From positions 372,001-436,000 of the forward strand of contig NAJO01000028.1 of assembly GCA_002077065.1 (NCBI GenBank): a stretch of DNA of 64,000 nucleotides, given 5' to 3'. Positions within the stretch are counted from its first letter, which is position 1. Each line of letters starts with the position of its first letter. Positions 45,601 to 55,967 of this stretch are shown piece after piece. The DNA is from Cryoendolithus antarcticus (taxonomy: Eukaryota; Ascomycota; Dothideomycetes; Cladosporiales; Cladosporiaceae). A program made the position numbers and the translations under genes. The notes under the pieces were generated by a model. That model ran no database searches. It saw only the letters and a list, made by a program, of their open reading frames with translations, and was not told the DNA's origin.

Positions 45601-45681
45601 TGTCATGCCTGACGGCCTCATTAGCATACTCACCTGTAGGCTCGTCAGATGTTGCCGCGGTTGGTGGAGTAGCGGCGGCAC
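42624..45681. other. 3 kb non-coding region upstream of areA
   Basis: Runs from the areA start to the 3' end of the dienelactone hydrolase. The areA promoter and probably a long leader lie here. A 44-codon plus-strand ORF at 44983-45117 (MHSDKTQEQSGESTFTEMAQ) follows a promoter-like stretch, but has no recognised relative. No other gene or repeat is visible. Confidence 0.4.
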
Positions 45682-46627
45682 TTACATGTGCTCGTGGAAG
45701 AACTCAAGCAAGAGCTGATACGCCTTCTCGTAGTCCTTCTTCACCGCCTCGTCCTTCAGATCGCCTCTGGCTGCCATGAAGCCGTGAATCTGGTTGGGCC
45801 ACCACTGCACGATGTTCTACGGACTCTTGTCAGCCACAGCACTTGCTTATTCGACCATCCAAACGGCGGGCACTCACCTTGGTCTTGATGCCCTTCTGCC
45901 ACTTCTCGATATCCTCCTTCGGCTCATCCTTGGAAGGCAACATGGCGTACGGGATCGTCACGCCTGGCGCATCGTTGGCATCGACCATAGCCGGATGGCA
46001 AGCTGCCGCAGCCTTGAACGGCGTTCCCTCCTGTGACGACAAGTTCACGATCTTGCCACCCCAACAGTAGCCGACCACACCCCATTCCTTGATGCTTGAT
46101 CGCTGGCTTTCGATCTCCTTTAGCACCTTCGGAATGCGCTCCAATGTCTTAGGCGGCGCAGCAGAAGTACTGAAGAACTCGCCGAGCTTCTTGCCCTTCT
46201 CCTCCGTGTCTGGCGGGTACCATTCGATGGGCACTGGCTTGCCATCGAAGAAGTCGGGCATAAAGACAGCATACTGATGCTCCTTGTCCGAGTGCGCCAG
46301 GATGTCTGCGCCTTGGAGCGTCTGCGGGAAGAAGCCGAAGATGTCGTAGATGACTAGCAAAGCAGACTTCGCGTCCTTAGGACCAGTTGCGTAGGTCTTC
46401 ATGCCATTGATGGTGATCCACTCGCCCTTCTCCTTGTAGCCTTCGCTCACGACCGGAGGGACGGTGCAGCATGCTTTCGACTGGGTCGAAGTCATTGTGG
46501 CAAGCTGGCGGTATCTAGTGGAAGGAAAGTTGATCTTGGGTTGAACGTGGATAAGACGAAGTGTCAGGGTGGTCTGAGGTAGTGCCCTGGCAAGTCGAGG
46601 AATTGAAGCAGTCACTCGAAAGATCAT
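45682..46627 (-). CDS. Dienelactone hydrolase family protein with N-terminal presequence
   Basis: Two exons, 45878-46627 and 45682-45816, give 294 residues (phase 0 junction, GTGAGT...CGTAG, 61 nt intron). The alpha/beta hydrolase part starts near residue 50 (MTSTQSKACCTVPP). It shows VIYDIFGF, the nucleophile elbow GYCWGGK with catalytic Cys, ACHPAMVD, and the terminal histidine in NQIHGF, as in fungal DLH proteins (AIM2-like). The first 44 residues are Arg/Thr/Leu-rich with no acidic residue, which looks like a mitochondrial presequence. The internal ATG (46495) has a strong context (GCCACAATGACT), so a cytosolic form is possible. The physiological substrate is unknown. Confidence 0.9.
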
Positions 46628-48755
46628 GACTGGTTCATATCAATCGTCCGTTCCACTCTGCCGTGGGGCACTAACATCGAGCTATCTACGTGTATGACGT
46701 TACAGCCTCCTCGGTTTCTGTCAATTACCATCAGTGATTTGGCATCATCGATAGCGGGGTATGGCGGGGTTCAATGCTTCACTTTGACCAAAGATGAATG
46801 CCAAGGCGTGCCGACTGGCGCCGTAGAATCTTTGTCTCGACCGCTTCTGCTCTCGCGACGACACCATCTATCTTTGCAGTAGATCTGGTTATGCATACAC
46901 GCCCTTTCGAGTAGACGCTCAGCTGGTCGAGACCTCGCAATGCGTTGTCGTGACCACGATGAGACAGACTCGGCTGGTACATGCCAAAACTTCGGCTGAG
47001 AAGCCTCTTCTCCACGTCCTCGACGGTTATCAAGCACAGTGATGAAAAGTGTTTCTGATCCGATCAGACTTTGTGTATGGGCTGCCTCATCACACGTCGA
47101 TACATCAGGCTTGCGCCCAACGCATCCACTGTCGAGTAACGCCTGAGATGTCATCACTCCGAATAGATGCCCCTGGTCCCAGAAATGCCCTCTGTTGATT
47201 CAGCTGCACCTCCGCTACTAGCAGTCCTGCCTGCCAGATGCCTCGTCAAATCACTCAAGCCGGCTGCAAGGTCCCACACTCGTCTGTCGATGGTGCGTCG
47301 CGAACACTCCAACGACTCAAAGCATGGTCAACAAACAGGGCTATGTTCTTAATCTCGCGGCCGAAACCTCTTCGCTTGCTTCCTGAAATGTGATGCCAAT
47401 CCATTGTGCTGCCTGTAACGGGAGCTCCCTCCTCAAGTAATCACTGCTGTTGGCATCGCACCACCGGCTCACACGCTTGCGCGGTGTTCCAGGAGAGCGA
47501 GCGAGCAGCCACCACTTATGTGGCGGGTGTGCTTGCATGATAGTTCGGAGCCCTTGACGCCGGACCGCTGGAGGCTCCCGTAGCCATGTAAACCAGGTCG
47601 GATGCTTCATGCCAGCTTTACCTCGCTGGACGTAACCGACGATGCCACCGACCGCAGTCAGCGACACGGTGGCTACGAACAGTCTGGTACGGGATCGGGG
47701 AAGTAGAGGCGGCGTAGTTTGTATCTCACCCTGATGAAGCTGGAGATCATCGATCAGCCTACGCAGTGTCGGAAAGTTGTGGCATCGATATCGACTTCTA
47801 GGTCTCGTCCCTGCGAGGTAGGAGTCAGTCTCGTATCTCATCCTGTGCAGCTGATGGACCGTCCACTCGCCCTTCCTTGGTACTAGGGGTTTCTAGGAGT
47901 GACCCGCTTCCATAGTATCAACCCAGCCGCAGAAGGCCAAGCTTCGTTAACCCAATTTTGTCTGCATTCTCCGTCAGCAGAGTCGTGGTACAAGAGCAGC
48001 GAGCTGCCTGCAGCAAACTCCAGCATCCACTCACCCAGTTCTGAGAACCCGCCACGCGCGCGGAACTCCCACGCCATACCAACTCAAGCCCACGAGCGAA
48101 CAAAAACCCACAGCGGACCAAGCAACTCAAGACTCCCGCTTGCAACACCATTCCCGAATCGACACGAAAGCAGGGTGGTGGAGCAGGTGATCGTCAAGAA
48201 TCGCTGAAGCCCTGCGCGACAAAAGCGGGCAAAGCTCTCGACCGTACATCGGGAACGATGAAGGTAATGGACCAGCGCTTGACTCTATCAGCGTTGTGTG
48301 GTAGAAGTCGGAAGAGAGGAGACGAGGAATGGCGAGGGAAGATGTTTGATTTGCTGCGGGAGCGACCGCGTGCGGCGAGGCGGAGATTAGGTGGGGCGGT
48401 GCAATGGAAGTGCATAAGTGGAAGGAGCGGAGGAGGGATGAGGTGGGTGGCAAAACATGCTTTCGCACCGCACAAAGCTAGAGTGGCCGATAATTGCGGC
48501 CCTACTGTCGCCTTGCTGGCGCATCTGCTATGTCCAAGAAGGCATCACTCAATCGGCTTTCTTGCATTGTCGCCGCAAGGCCTGATCGAGCCTCTGCAAT
48601 CCGCTTTGCTCGCCATTTCCCAGGACATCTCTCGTCGCCAGTCTCTCCGCACGAAGCCTTGCCTGCTTGAGCTGTGGTATTACATCCCGCTCCACGACTA
48701 TCAGCAATGTACCGGAATCGAGAAGCTGGTGGAAGACCTACACGTTGCACCACGA
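46628..48755. other. 2.1 kb intergenic region
   Basis: No gene supported. Several ORFs of 60-170 codons occur on both strands without recognisable motifs (longest 47341-47841, minus). Confidence 0.4.
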
Positions 48756-48989
48756 CTACCTCTCCTCCACCGGCACTGCAAAGTGAGGCATGTACCACAA
48801 CCCAGGGTATGGCGTGAAGAAGACTACGTTATCCTTGATGATGAAGAGAGTCTGCTTGGGGGTTTTCTTGATGTATTCGATAACAATCGCACGTACGGTT
48901 TCCAGCTCATCCCAGAGGGTACGCTTGATGGGGTTCTGAGTGTGCTTGGGACTGGGACTAGGGCTAGGCGTAAAGATGAGGTCGTCCAT
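48756..48989 (-). CDS. Small orphan ORF related to the 49456-49914 ORF
   Basis: Seventy-seven codons from ATG 48989. I do not recognise it, but the part VIEYIKKTPKQTLFIIKDNV followed by VFFTPYPG is collinear with YIIEHIISHPSQNTFLLEND followed by VVYFGPYPS in the neighbouring ORF at 49456-49914. The second ORF has a hydrophobic C-terminal segment, which this one lacks, ending soon after PYPG. It may be a degenerate copy or have an unseen further exon. Confidence 0.35.
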   Translation of the reverse strand: MDDLIFTPSPSPSPKHTQNPIKRTLWDELETVRAIVIEYIKKTPKQTLFIIKDNVVFFTPYPGLWYMPHFAVPVEER

Positions 48990-49455
48990 GGCAAGGAGCG
49001 TTATCTTGAAGTGGGTCTGTTGAACAACAAGCGATGGAGATGATGCTGTGAACTGTGCAGTGACAGTAAGTGAAGAGCGCAATGGAATAAGAAGAAAGCG
49101 TGGCTACGGTATCCTTGACACCCAACAGGCTAAGCACTCAGACATCACGCTCACCTCTCACATTGTTGTTCCTTCCGATCAAGCTTTGTTCAAAGATACT
49201 TCCGATCCGGACTCCATTCATGCCATTGTGGCCACCGCGACTTTCAGGACGGATCATCACCACCATGACTTACTTTGTGCCCACCCTTGGACCTCAACAG
49301 TACCTAAGAGCCTCCCATACGTTCACAATCACCTACCCGCCCTTCACACGCCCACCCTCTTCGTCATCACAGCCTCCACTCCCGTACTCGGGAGATCTGT
49401 AGGCCTCTGGATGCCACATCTATTCCATCCAAATCAGCACTCCGCCGTCCCTAGC

Positions 49456-49914
49456 TCACAAACAGCAGCGGAAATCACTCACAGTCAACAAAATCATTCC
49501 CAGTAGCACAACATACGACAGCCCAAGACAAGTGATACTTGGGTACGGCCCGAAGTAGACGACGTCGTTTTCGAGAAGAAACGTGTTCTGGGAGGGGTGG
49601 GAGATGATGTGCTCGATGATGTAGTTGGGTGTGTCGTTGCGCTTGAGGCAGTGGCTGTATTTCGTTGAGGATAGTTGAGGCGTGGTCTGAGTGAGGTGAA
49701 GGAGTCGAGAGTCTTGCGTGGCTCGGTATTGGCGGTCGTACGCGGCAAAGTCCATGATGAGATGGTAGGGTGCGAGTCTGGCGTGGGAAATGAGTGGTGT
49801 GCCTGTAATGGTGGAGCGGATGGACTGCGCGGCAGATTTTACTGCGGTCAATTGACGTTCCGTGGCAGGCGGCTTGCCACGAGTGCGCTCGAGACGCGCT
49901 ATGTCTCTGATCAT
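49456..49914 (-). CDS. Small orphan protein with C-terminal membrane segment
   Basis: From ATG 49914 the frame gives 152 residues; I do not recognise the family. It has a basic N-terminus (MIRDIARLERTRGKPP), a central polar part, the motif TFLLENDVVYFGPYPS, and one C-terminal hydrophobic segment (ITCLGLSYVVLLGMILLTV) that could anchor it in a membrane. It lies on the same strand, 103 nt after the MFS transporter stop. The frame is open upstream into the transporter, but only the 49914 start avoids overlap. The shared motif with the ORF at 48756-48989 supports that it is coding. Confidence 0.5.
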   Translation of the reverse strand: MIRDIARLERTRGKPPATERQLTAVKSAAQSIRSTITGTPLISHARLAPYHLIMDFAAYDRQYRATQDSRLLHLTQTTPQLSSTKYSHCLKRNDTPNYIIEHIISHPSQNTFLLENDVVYFGPYPSITCLGLSYVVLLGMILLTVSDFRCCL

Positions 49915-50017
49915 GATTGCACATGAAGCGATGAGGAGACATGAGATAGAGTGAGATAGTGAGAGCCGAGCATTGAGTGACCCATGGCTAGGCCGCGTGG
50001 TAGTGTATCGAGACGTC

Positions 50018-51844
50018 CTACCGTATCCGACTCTCTTCACTAGGGTCACCTTCCTCCTCATCTCCATCCTCCTCCTCATCTTCCCACCCATCGCCCTCTA
50101 GCCCCTTTCCCCTGATCCCCCAACTAAGCGCAAACCCCACAGCCGCAACCCCAGCAAACGTTCCGAAAGGCAACAACTCCCCCTTTCCACTGAGCTTCGT
50201 TGCTGCAGTGAACAGCCCTCCACTAATGAACGGTCCCACGCCCCTCCCAGCCGCACTAAGTGTCTGCGCCAACCCGTTCAATCGCCCGAGCACAGCGTGC
50301 GAAGGTGCCGAGTTGGTAATGAGAAGGAGAGCTGATGTGAGTCCACCAACAGCAGATATGGTCTTGATAACCAAAATCCCACCAAGTTCAACCCAGAGCC
50401 AAACCTTCGAGTCGCTCTTATAGCCCACAAACGGCACAAGAAGGAAAGCTATGATGAACCCGGCGAGTCCAGTGCGGTAGGTTGCTTTGTTTCCGACGCT
50501 CTCCCTCAGCCGGCCAAAGATGCCAATCTGAAACAGAATCGTGATCACCCCTGCAAACGCGAGCGAGATGCCGATCTCCTTTGGGTTCAAGTCTCGTCCA
50601 GTGGGCGGATCGCCTTGCGCAAAGATCGGATACAAGCTGTTGAATGATATGTTGCAGAGTTGGAAGATGAGGAAGGTGAGGAGCAGGAGTATGGTGTCTC
50701 TGTTGAAGACGTCGCTAGATTTGAAGTCGGTATCGTTGTTTTCTTTCGGTTGTGTGAGCCAAGCGTTTGGACTCGTCGATTCGGAGTCCGAGGGGAGGGA
50801 GTTGGAATTATGCCGGACGCCGTTGGCGTCGCGTGTAGAGCCTGCGCGGGGGTTGAAGGGCTTCTGCTGTTCGCGAGTGTAAGTTGGACGGTGGGAAGAA
50901 GTGAATTGCCAGAGCCAGGTGAAGAGGTTGCCGACGCGTTTGCCTAGGGGTTGCAGGTCGCGGGCTTCTTCGAGAGACTCTTCGAGGAAGATAGTGGTGA
51001 GGACGAAGTCTAGAAGGAGCACGCCGGCTGAGAGGAGGTTGGGTAGGAGGTAAGGGTATGGGTTCGCGTGGCCAGGTCGGAATGGATTGTCCTTCATAAC
51101 CAGTAGGCCGCCTACGATTGGTCCAGTAATGCCACCCAGACCGTAGATGACGGGCAGGTATGTGAAAGCCTTGCTCTGATTCGATCGGTCCGTGATCTCC
51201 CCCAGACATGTACTGATCACGCCCTGATTGCCGTTTACCAAACCCATCAGCACCTGCACCATGACCGCCTGCCATAATGTCCGACAGAAGCCGAAAGCAA
51301 CGAAGCATGCCGCTGTAAGGATCGTCCCACAAAGCACGACTGGCTTCCTGCCTATTCGATCTGACAGCCAGCCCCATGCGAAGTTTGTTGCGAACTGTGC
51401 TGCTGCAAAGCTGCTCGCAATGAGACCGACATACACTCCGACCTGCCCCTCCCGCACTTCCGGGAACGTACTAGCCATCTCAGGCAAGTACGGACTTATA
51501 CTGTTCAGTGCCGTCTGCTCACAGAGCGCTATCACCGCCAGTATCGCCAACTGCCGCTTAGGCAACGGCGTCTCCTGCCGTCCCGATTGCCCAGACTCAT
51601 TCCTGCGGTGTCGAGGTTCAGGGGGCGGGGATGACGAGGCTGACGATTGGGAATTTAGTGGCTCCTTCGAGGTTCGCTTACTGGGGTGTCGAGGCGGTGC
51701 GGTGGGGAAGGTGTGGTAGCGGAAGGTGGAGGATTGGCGTTGGCGGAGAGTGGGTTTGCGGAAAGGTAGCGGGCGGGCTGAGGAGCGTGGTTGACCTAGG
51801 AGAGGTCTCCTCGTCTCATCGCGCTCGATGGCGCCATCGGACAT
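50018..51844 (-). CDS. DHA1-type MFS transporter (ZIFL/YCR023C-like)
   Basis: One exon, 608 residues. A ~95-residue basic, Ser/Pro-rich cytosolic tail precedes 12 predicted helices. Motif A is GWLSDRIGRKP after helix 2. The segments ALCEQTALNSISPYLPEM in helix 1 and YGLGGITGPIVGGLL in helix 5 (motif C of drug:proton antiporters) place it in the DHA1 group near yeast YCR023C and plant ZIF-like proteins. A long loop (about 290-370) separates the halves, and the C-terminus is strongly acidic (DEEEDGDEEEGDPSEE). It may reside in the vacuolar or plasma membrane. The exported compound is unknown. Confidence 0.88.
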   Translation of the reverse strand: MSDGAIERDETRRPLLGQPRSSARPLPFRKPTLRQRQSSTFRYHTFPTAPPRHPSKRTSKEPLNSQSSASSSPPPEPRHRRNESGQSGRQETPLPKRQLAILAVIALCEQTALNSISPYLPEMASTFPEVREGQVGVYVGLIASSFAAAQFATNFAWGWLSDRIGRKPVVLCGTILTAACFVAFGFCRTLWQAVMVQVLMGLVNGNQGVISTCLGEITDRSNQSKAFTYLPVIYGLGGITGPIVGGLLVMKDNPFRPGHANPYPYLLPNLLSAGVLLLDFVLTTIFLEESLEEARDLQPLGKRVGNLFTWLWQFTSSHRPTYTREQQKPFNPRAGSTRDANGVRHNSNSLPSDSESTSPNAWLTQPKENNDTDFKSSDVFNRDTILLLLTFLIFQLCNISFNSLYPIFAQGDPPTGRDLNPKEIGISLAFAGVITILFQIGIFGRLRESVGNKATYRTGLAGFIIAFLLVPFVGYKSDSKVWLWVELGGILVIKTISAVGGLTSALLLITNSAPSHAVLGRLNGLAQTLSAAGRGVGPFISGGLFTAATKLSGKGELLPFGTFAGVAAVGFALSWGIRGKGLEGDGWEDEEEDGDEEEGDPSEESRIR

Positions 51845-53499
51845 GGTTGTGAACGCAGATCTGGTAGATCTTCCTCAGCGCTCCTGGTAGAGAATAATCC
51901 TTCTCTGAAGGCGATCTCCCCGATGCAGTGTTCCAAGTGTATGCACAAGGGGGCCGATAGGACGAGAACACCAGAGATATGTTCAAATGATTAACTACAA
52001 CCTCCTACAATACAGCTATATGCAGCAGCGTTTGATTTACATATGTTCAGCTGTCCGATATGCCTCATCGAGAAAAGCGCGGTGACGGCTAGTGACGAAG
52101 GACCGCGGGCCGATCAACGTCCGGCTGCGCGGACCTTGCCTTGCCTGCCAGTAGCTTCTATCACTACATTCGCTGTCTTCCTCATTGGCCTAGTTGCAGA
52201 TATCGAACGAGTGATACGCGATACATCGTCCTGGATACCGTGTCGTTGTTGGCTGCCCCTTTCACGCAGAATTGGAGATCCATCGAGTTCCCTCGCGGTG
52301 GTCGGCAATGTGTCTTCTGCGTCCGTAGATGTCTAGCGAGCGTGGAGGTGTGCAGCGGCAGAAAGAACAGCCTGGGAGAGGGTGGATTGTTGCGTACTTC
52401 AATCGAAGGCCGCTGTAAAGACTTGGAATCCGAAGAGAGAGCATTCTTCTGTCCAGAGTCTGTCGTAGGCAGGACTTGCTTGTGACCTGCTTTGGATCAT
52501 GGCAGCTGTCAAACTCCGCCTCTCTCGTCAAAGCGCGGGGAAGCACATTGGAGAGATGTGGACGGAGCCGGTAGCCGGGTCACATCGCTCCGGATACTAA
52601 TGTCGATCAGTGTAATCAGTATCGCTTTGTCCATCTGGCCGTGTATCGATCCAACTGATCAGTCAGAATCAATTGTGAAACAGAAGTCGCAAATCAAGTG
52701 AGACAACGTAAGAGCCGGACCAGGGACCAGGTCAGATCGGATTAATCAAATCCAACGGGAACCGCTAGTGCTGTCTGCCCAGGATCTGCCATGTGGCTCA
52801 TCAATAGAGTAGCCCCGACGTTATTATTGGCGCATGTCAGCGGTCGCACGCCGCCGGGTCTAGTATGTGACTACATGATTCACATGCAATCCGTACTTGA
52901 CACAAGCTTGTATCGTGAAAGCTGTAGTGAGGTAGCCATAGCAGGCCGAAACATCGGCTGCGACGAGGAGATCACAGGAAGGATCCGGAATGTGCGTCGT
53001 GATGTTGTCGTCGCTTGCAGAAGGTTTAGCCAAGCTTGAGGAGACAACGAGAACGCCCAAGCTTCCTACATCATACGCGGCTGTGCTTCTTATGCTTTGC
53101 TCACTTGCCAGCACACTACGCCTTACTCATCCTCCATTACTGCCGTGCGCACACATGTACACGTACCGAAGCTGGAACATCGCCGTCGCGCTCCACTGCC
53201 GCCACCTATAGACTTCACTGCCCCGCTCCGCCCCAAGAGAGGGATTCACAACAACATACAACCTCGTGCTACACAGCTTCCCAACTCGGACCGACGCATA
53301 TCCTCGCGCTTCCTCTCTCTGCAACACTCCGCGACTTCACGGTTTAATACATTCGCTCACCATACACTGTACGCCGCACTAAGCCGCGCACGACTGCACA
53401 CAATTGGGACATCGACCGTTTTGGCTTCCCGCGTACTGGGATTCTCGACCGCGCTGAGCGCTTCACTTTGCTGAGTCCGCCGCTACTGACACCGCCACA
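51845..53499. other. 1.65 kb intergenic region
   Basis: Holds the promoters of the divergent MFS transporter and G-alpha genes. Pyrimidine- and CA-rich sequence at 53090-53490 suggests a long G-alpha leader. No coding sequence recognised. Confidence 0.4.
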
Positions 53500-54803
53500 A
53501 TGGGCGCGTGCATGTCGAGCGGCGAGACGGGGGAGGGAGACCAGAAGAAGCGGAGTCAAGCCATTGACAGAGGGCTGGAGGAGGACTCGAAGAAGCTGCG
53601 GAGGGAATGCAAGATCTTGTTGCTTGGCTCCGGCGAAAGTGGGAAAAGCACCATCGTGAAGCAGATGAAGATCATTCACCAGAATGGCTACAGCGTTGAC
53701 GAGCTCGCCCTGTACCGGCACACAATCTATAAGAACCTTATAGACTGCGCCAAAGCCCTGATAGGCGCTATGCGACAATTCGAGATCGATGTCGAGAACG
53801 CTGCAAACCAACAGTATTGCGACTTCTTGCTGGAGTACTCGGTCGACCCGGACCCACATTCGGCGTTAGACCCGAGAGCAGGAGAAGCGGTCAAGATGGT
53901 GTGGAAGGACCCATGCGTGGGGAAGGTGTTCGAGCACGCGAACGAGTTCTACCTCATGGATTCGGCGCCTTAGTGAGTGCATGCCTGCTCTTTGCGAACT
54001 TTCTGGAGAGATGAAGGGCGGGACTAACACCGTGAATCTAGCTTCTTCGATGAAGTCGAGAGGATAGCTGCACCGGAATATATACCGACTGAAGCCGATG
54101 TGCTAAGAGCGCGAACGAAGACGACGGGCATATACGAGACGAGGTTCCAGATGGGCCAGCTCAGCATACAGTATGGATATTCTGGAGGCCTCCTTGAAGG
54201 ATTATTAGCTAACACTCGATTCAGCATGTTCGACGTCGGTGGCCAAAGAAGTGAACGTAAGAAGTGGATACACTGCTTCGAAAACGTCACCTCGATTATC
54301 TTCTGCGTGGCGCTGAGCGAGTATGACCAAGTACTGCTCGAAGAATCCTCACAAGTCAGCTTCGCCCTTCAGCTCCTCACTCATCTCGCTCTCTACTGAC
54401 ACGCCATAGAACCGGATGATGGAATCCCTCGTCCTCTTCGACTCCGTAGTCAACTCACGCTGGTTCATGCGCACATCCATAATCCTCTTCCTTAACAAGG
54501 TCGACCTCTTCCGGCAAAAGCTGAAGAAATCCCCACTTCAGAATTACTTCCCGGATTACAGTGGTGGGGATGATGTAAATCGCGCGGCGAAGTATCTACT
54601 GTGGCGGTTCAACCAGGTGAACCGGGCGCATCTAAATTTGTATCCGCAGTAAGTGTTCCCAAAATGAGCAGGGTGGTGGGCAGACGCTGACAGTGCATGG
54701 CAGTCTGACGCAAGCAACCGATACATCGAACATCCGACTCGTGTTCGCGGCGGTCAAGGAGACGATATTACAGAATGCGTTGAAGGACTCGGGCATTTTA
54801 TGA
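53500..54803 (+). CDS. ganB: Group III heterotrimeric G-protein alpha subunit (GanB/GNA-3)
   Basis: Five exons, 53500-53972, 54042-54170, 54225-54354, 54410-54648 and 54704-54803, give 356 residues, the standard length. MGACMS offers Gly2 for myristoylation and Cys4 for palmitoylation. The nucleotide-binding motifs are intact: [10 protein letters not shown]-loop, RTKTTGIYE switch [13 protein letters not shown] switch II, NKVD, and TQATDT near the C-terminus. The C-terminal NALKDSGIL and TQAT instead of TCAT identify group III, which stimulates adenylate cyclase in response to carbon source and controls germination and development. The exon 3 donor is GTCAGC; junctions give LSIH-MFDVGG and EESSQ-NRMMES as in orthologues. 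It acts at the plasma membrane. Confidence 0.96.
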
Positions 54804-55385
54804 GCGGCATCGATTGCTCAAACGAACCCTCTGGATCGTGTGACAATGCGGCAACGAATTGGCTCGAACATCCAATCCCTTTCACAATAAGCGAGGCGCA
54901 AGCGGGTGTTAAACGGCGTTCTGGACTATCTGCAGCGCCTGGGGCAGCTGCTCTTGGATTTCATGGCTGGGGTTATTTGATATCATTAGCAGACATGCTG
55001 GGAAAGGCACGACAGGATACTAGAAGCGACGGCGCCTGGAGGTGGGCTGGGGTTGGGCACGGTGACGAAATCTCTGGCGTAGGCTGACCCTTGTGAGGCT
55101 TAGCAGGGTGCGGTGGGAAGGCGCACTGGATTGGAAAGCACAGGTGGCCAAGATGTTGTGGGAGGGGTCGTGTAGTGTGGTACTTGAGATCTGAGATGCA
55201 GGTAAGAGACTCGTTCTCGTCCATCATCTTGCCTACCACCAACCATCAAAAGCACCGCCCTTTCCCAAGGAGTCGCTGTCGGTGATGCGCGTGAAGGTAG
55301 TTGCCGATTTGGCGTGCTGCGAAGCAACGTTGACCACCTCAGCACTCTTTCAGATCTAGTCAAGCGTTGTGTATACCATTCGATG
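54804..55385. other. Convergent intergenic region
   Basis: Lies between the G-alpha stop and the end of the small minus-strand gene. No gene recognised. Confidence 0.4.
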
Positions 55386-55953
55386 CTAGAAGGCCTTCGA
55401 TTCGAACCTGGCGGGAACAGACACCTAGTATTGCGTGCATGGTCCGCTTGGATGAGCTTCAAATCACAACTACGAGCCTGTCAGATCTGCCCCAGCGACG
55501 AAGCCCAGGGCTACCACTCACGTTCGGCCGCAGCCCTTTATTGAGTCGCTTCGCCTGAGTCATGATGCACTCTGCCTCCGCATTGAGCGCAGCCTGAATG
55601 ATTTTGCGATCTTCAGGGTCCGACCACACAGCACTGAAGTCGTCGAAAGAACCGATCGAACCATTCGACTGAGCGTCCTGGGTCGGGAGCTCGTTGATGT
55701 AGACCCAGCCTTGATCGTCGATGGTCCAGAAGCCATAGGCTCCGGGATATTCTTTGGACCACGTGATTGTCGTCAGGTAGGCCGCTGTGCCAGTGATTTG
55801 GATACGCTTGGTCGGTCTGGACTTGGGTGATCGGGCGAGTCTTGTCATGAGTGACCGGGTGAGCTTGACGCTGAAGTCTATCTTTGCCGTGCGCAGTCTT
55901 GGCATATCGCCTCTCTCACTCCTTCCCTTTTCCACAGTACGTTCATCCGACAT
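55386..55953 (-). CDS. Small orphan protein, unknown function
   Basis: Two exons, 55522-55953 and 55386-55424, give 156 residues if the first in-frame ATG is used; an ATG at 55905 (MPRLRTAKIDFSVKLTRS) would give 140. The junction uses GTGAGT...ACTAG in phase 0 and leaves a 12-residue last exon. I do not recognise the family. The N-terminus is basic, and the core contains ITGTAAYLTTITWSKEYPGA then YGFWTIDDQGWVYINELP, which looks like a compact beta-rich fold. The gene begins only 14-62 nt after the SET-domain gene stop on the same strand. Confidence 0.55.
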
Positions 55954-55967
55954 CACTCTGCACCTCG

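Noticed and set aside
55391..55424. tRNA-like B box (GGTTCGAATC) on the minus strand
   Set aside because: The flanking bases do not form a T stem, and no acceptor stem or A box fits at the right distance. The stretch is better explained as the last exon of the small orphan gene.
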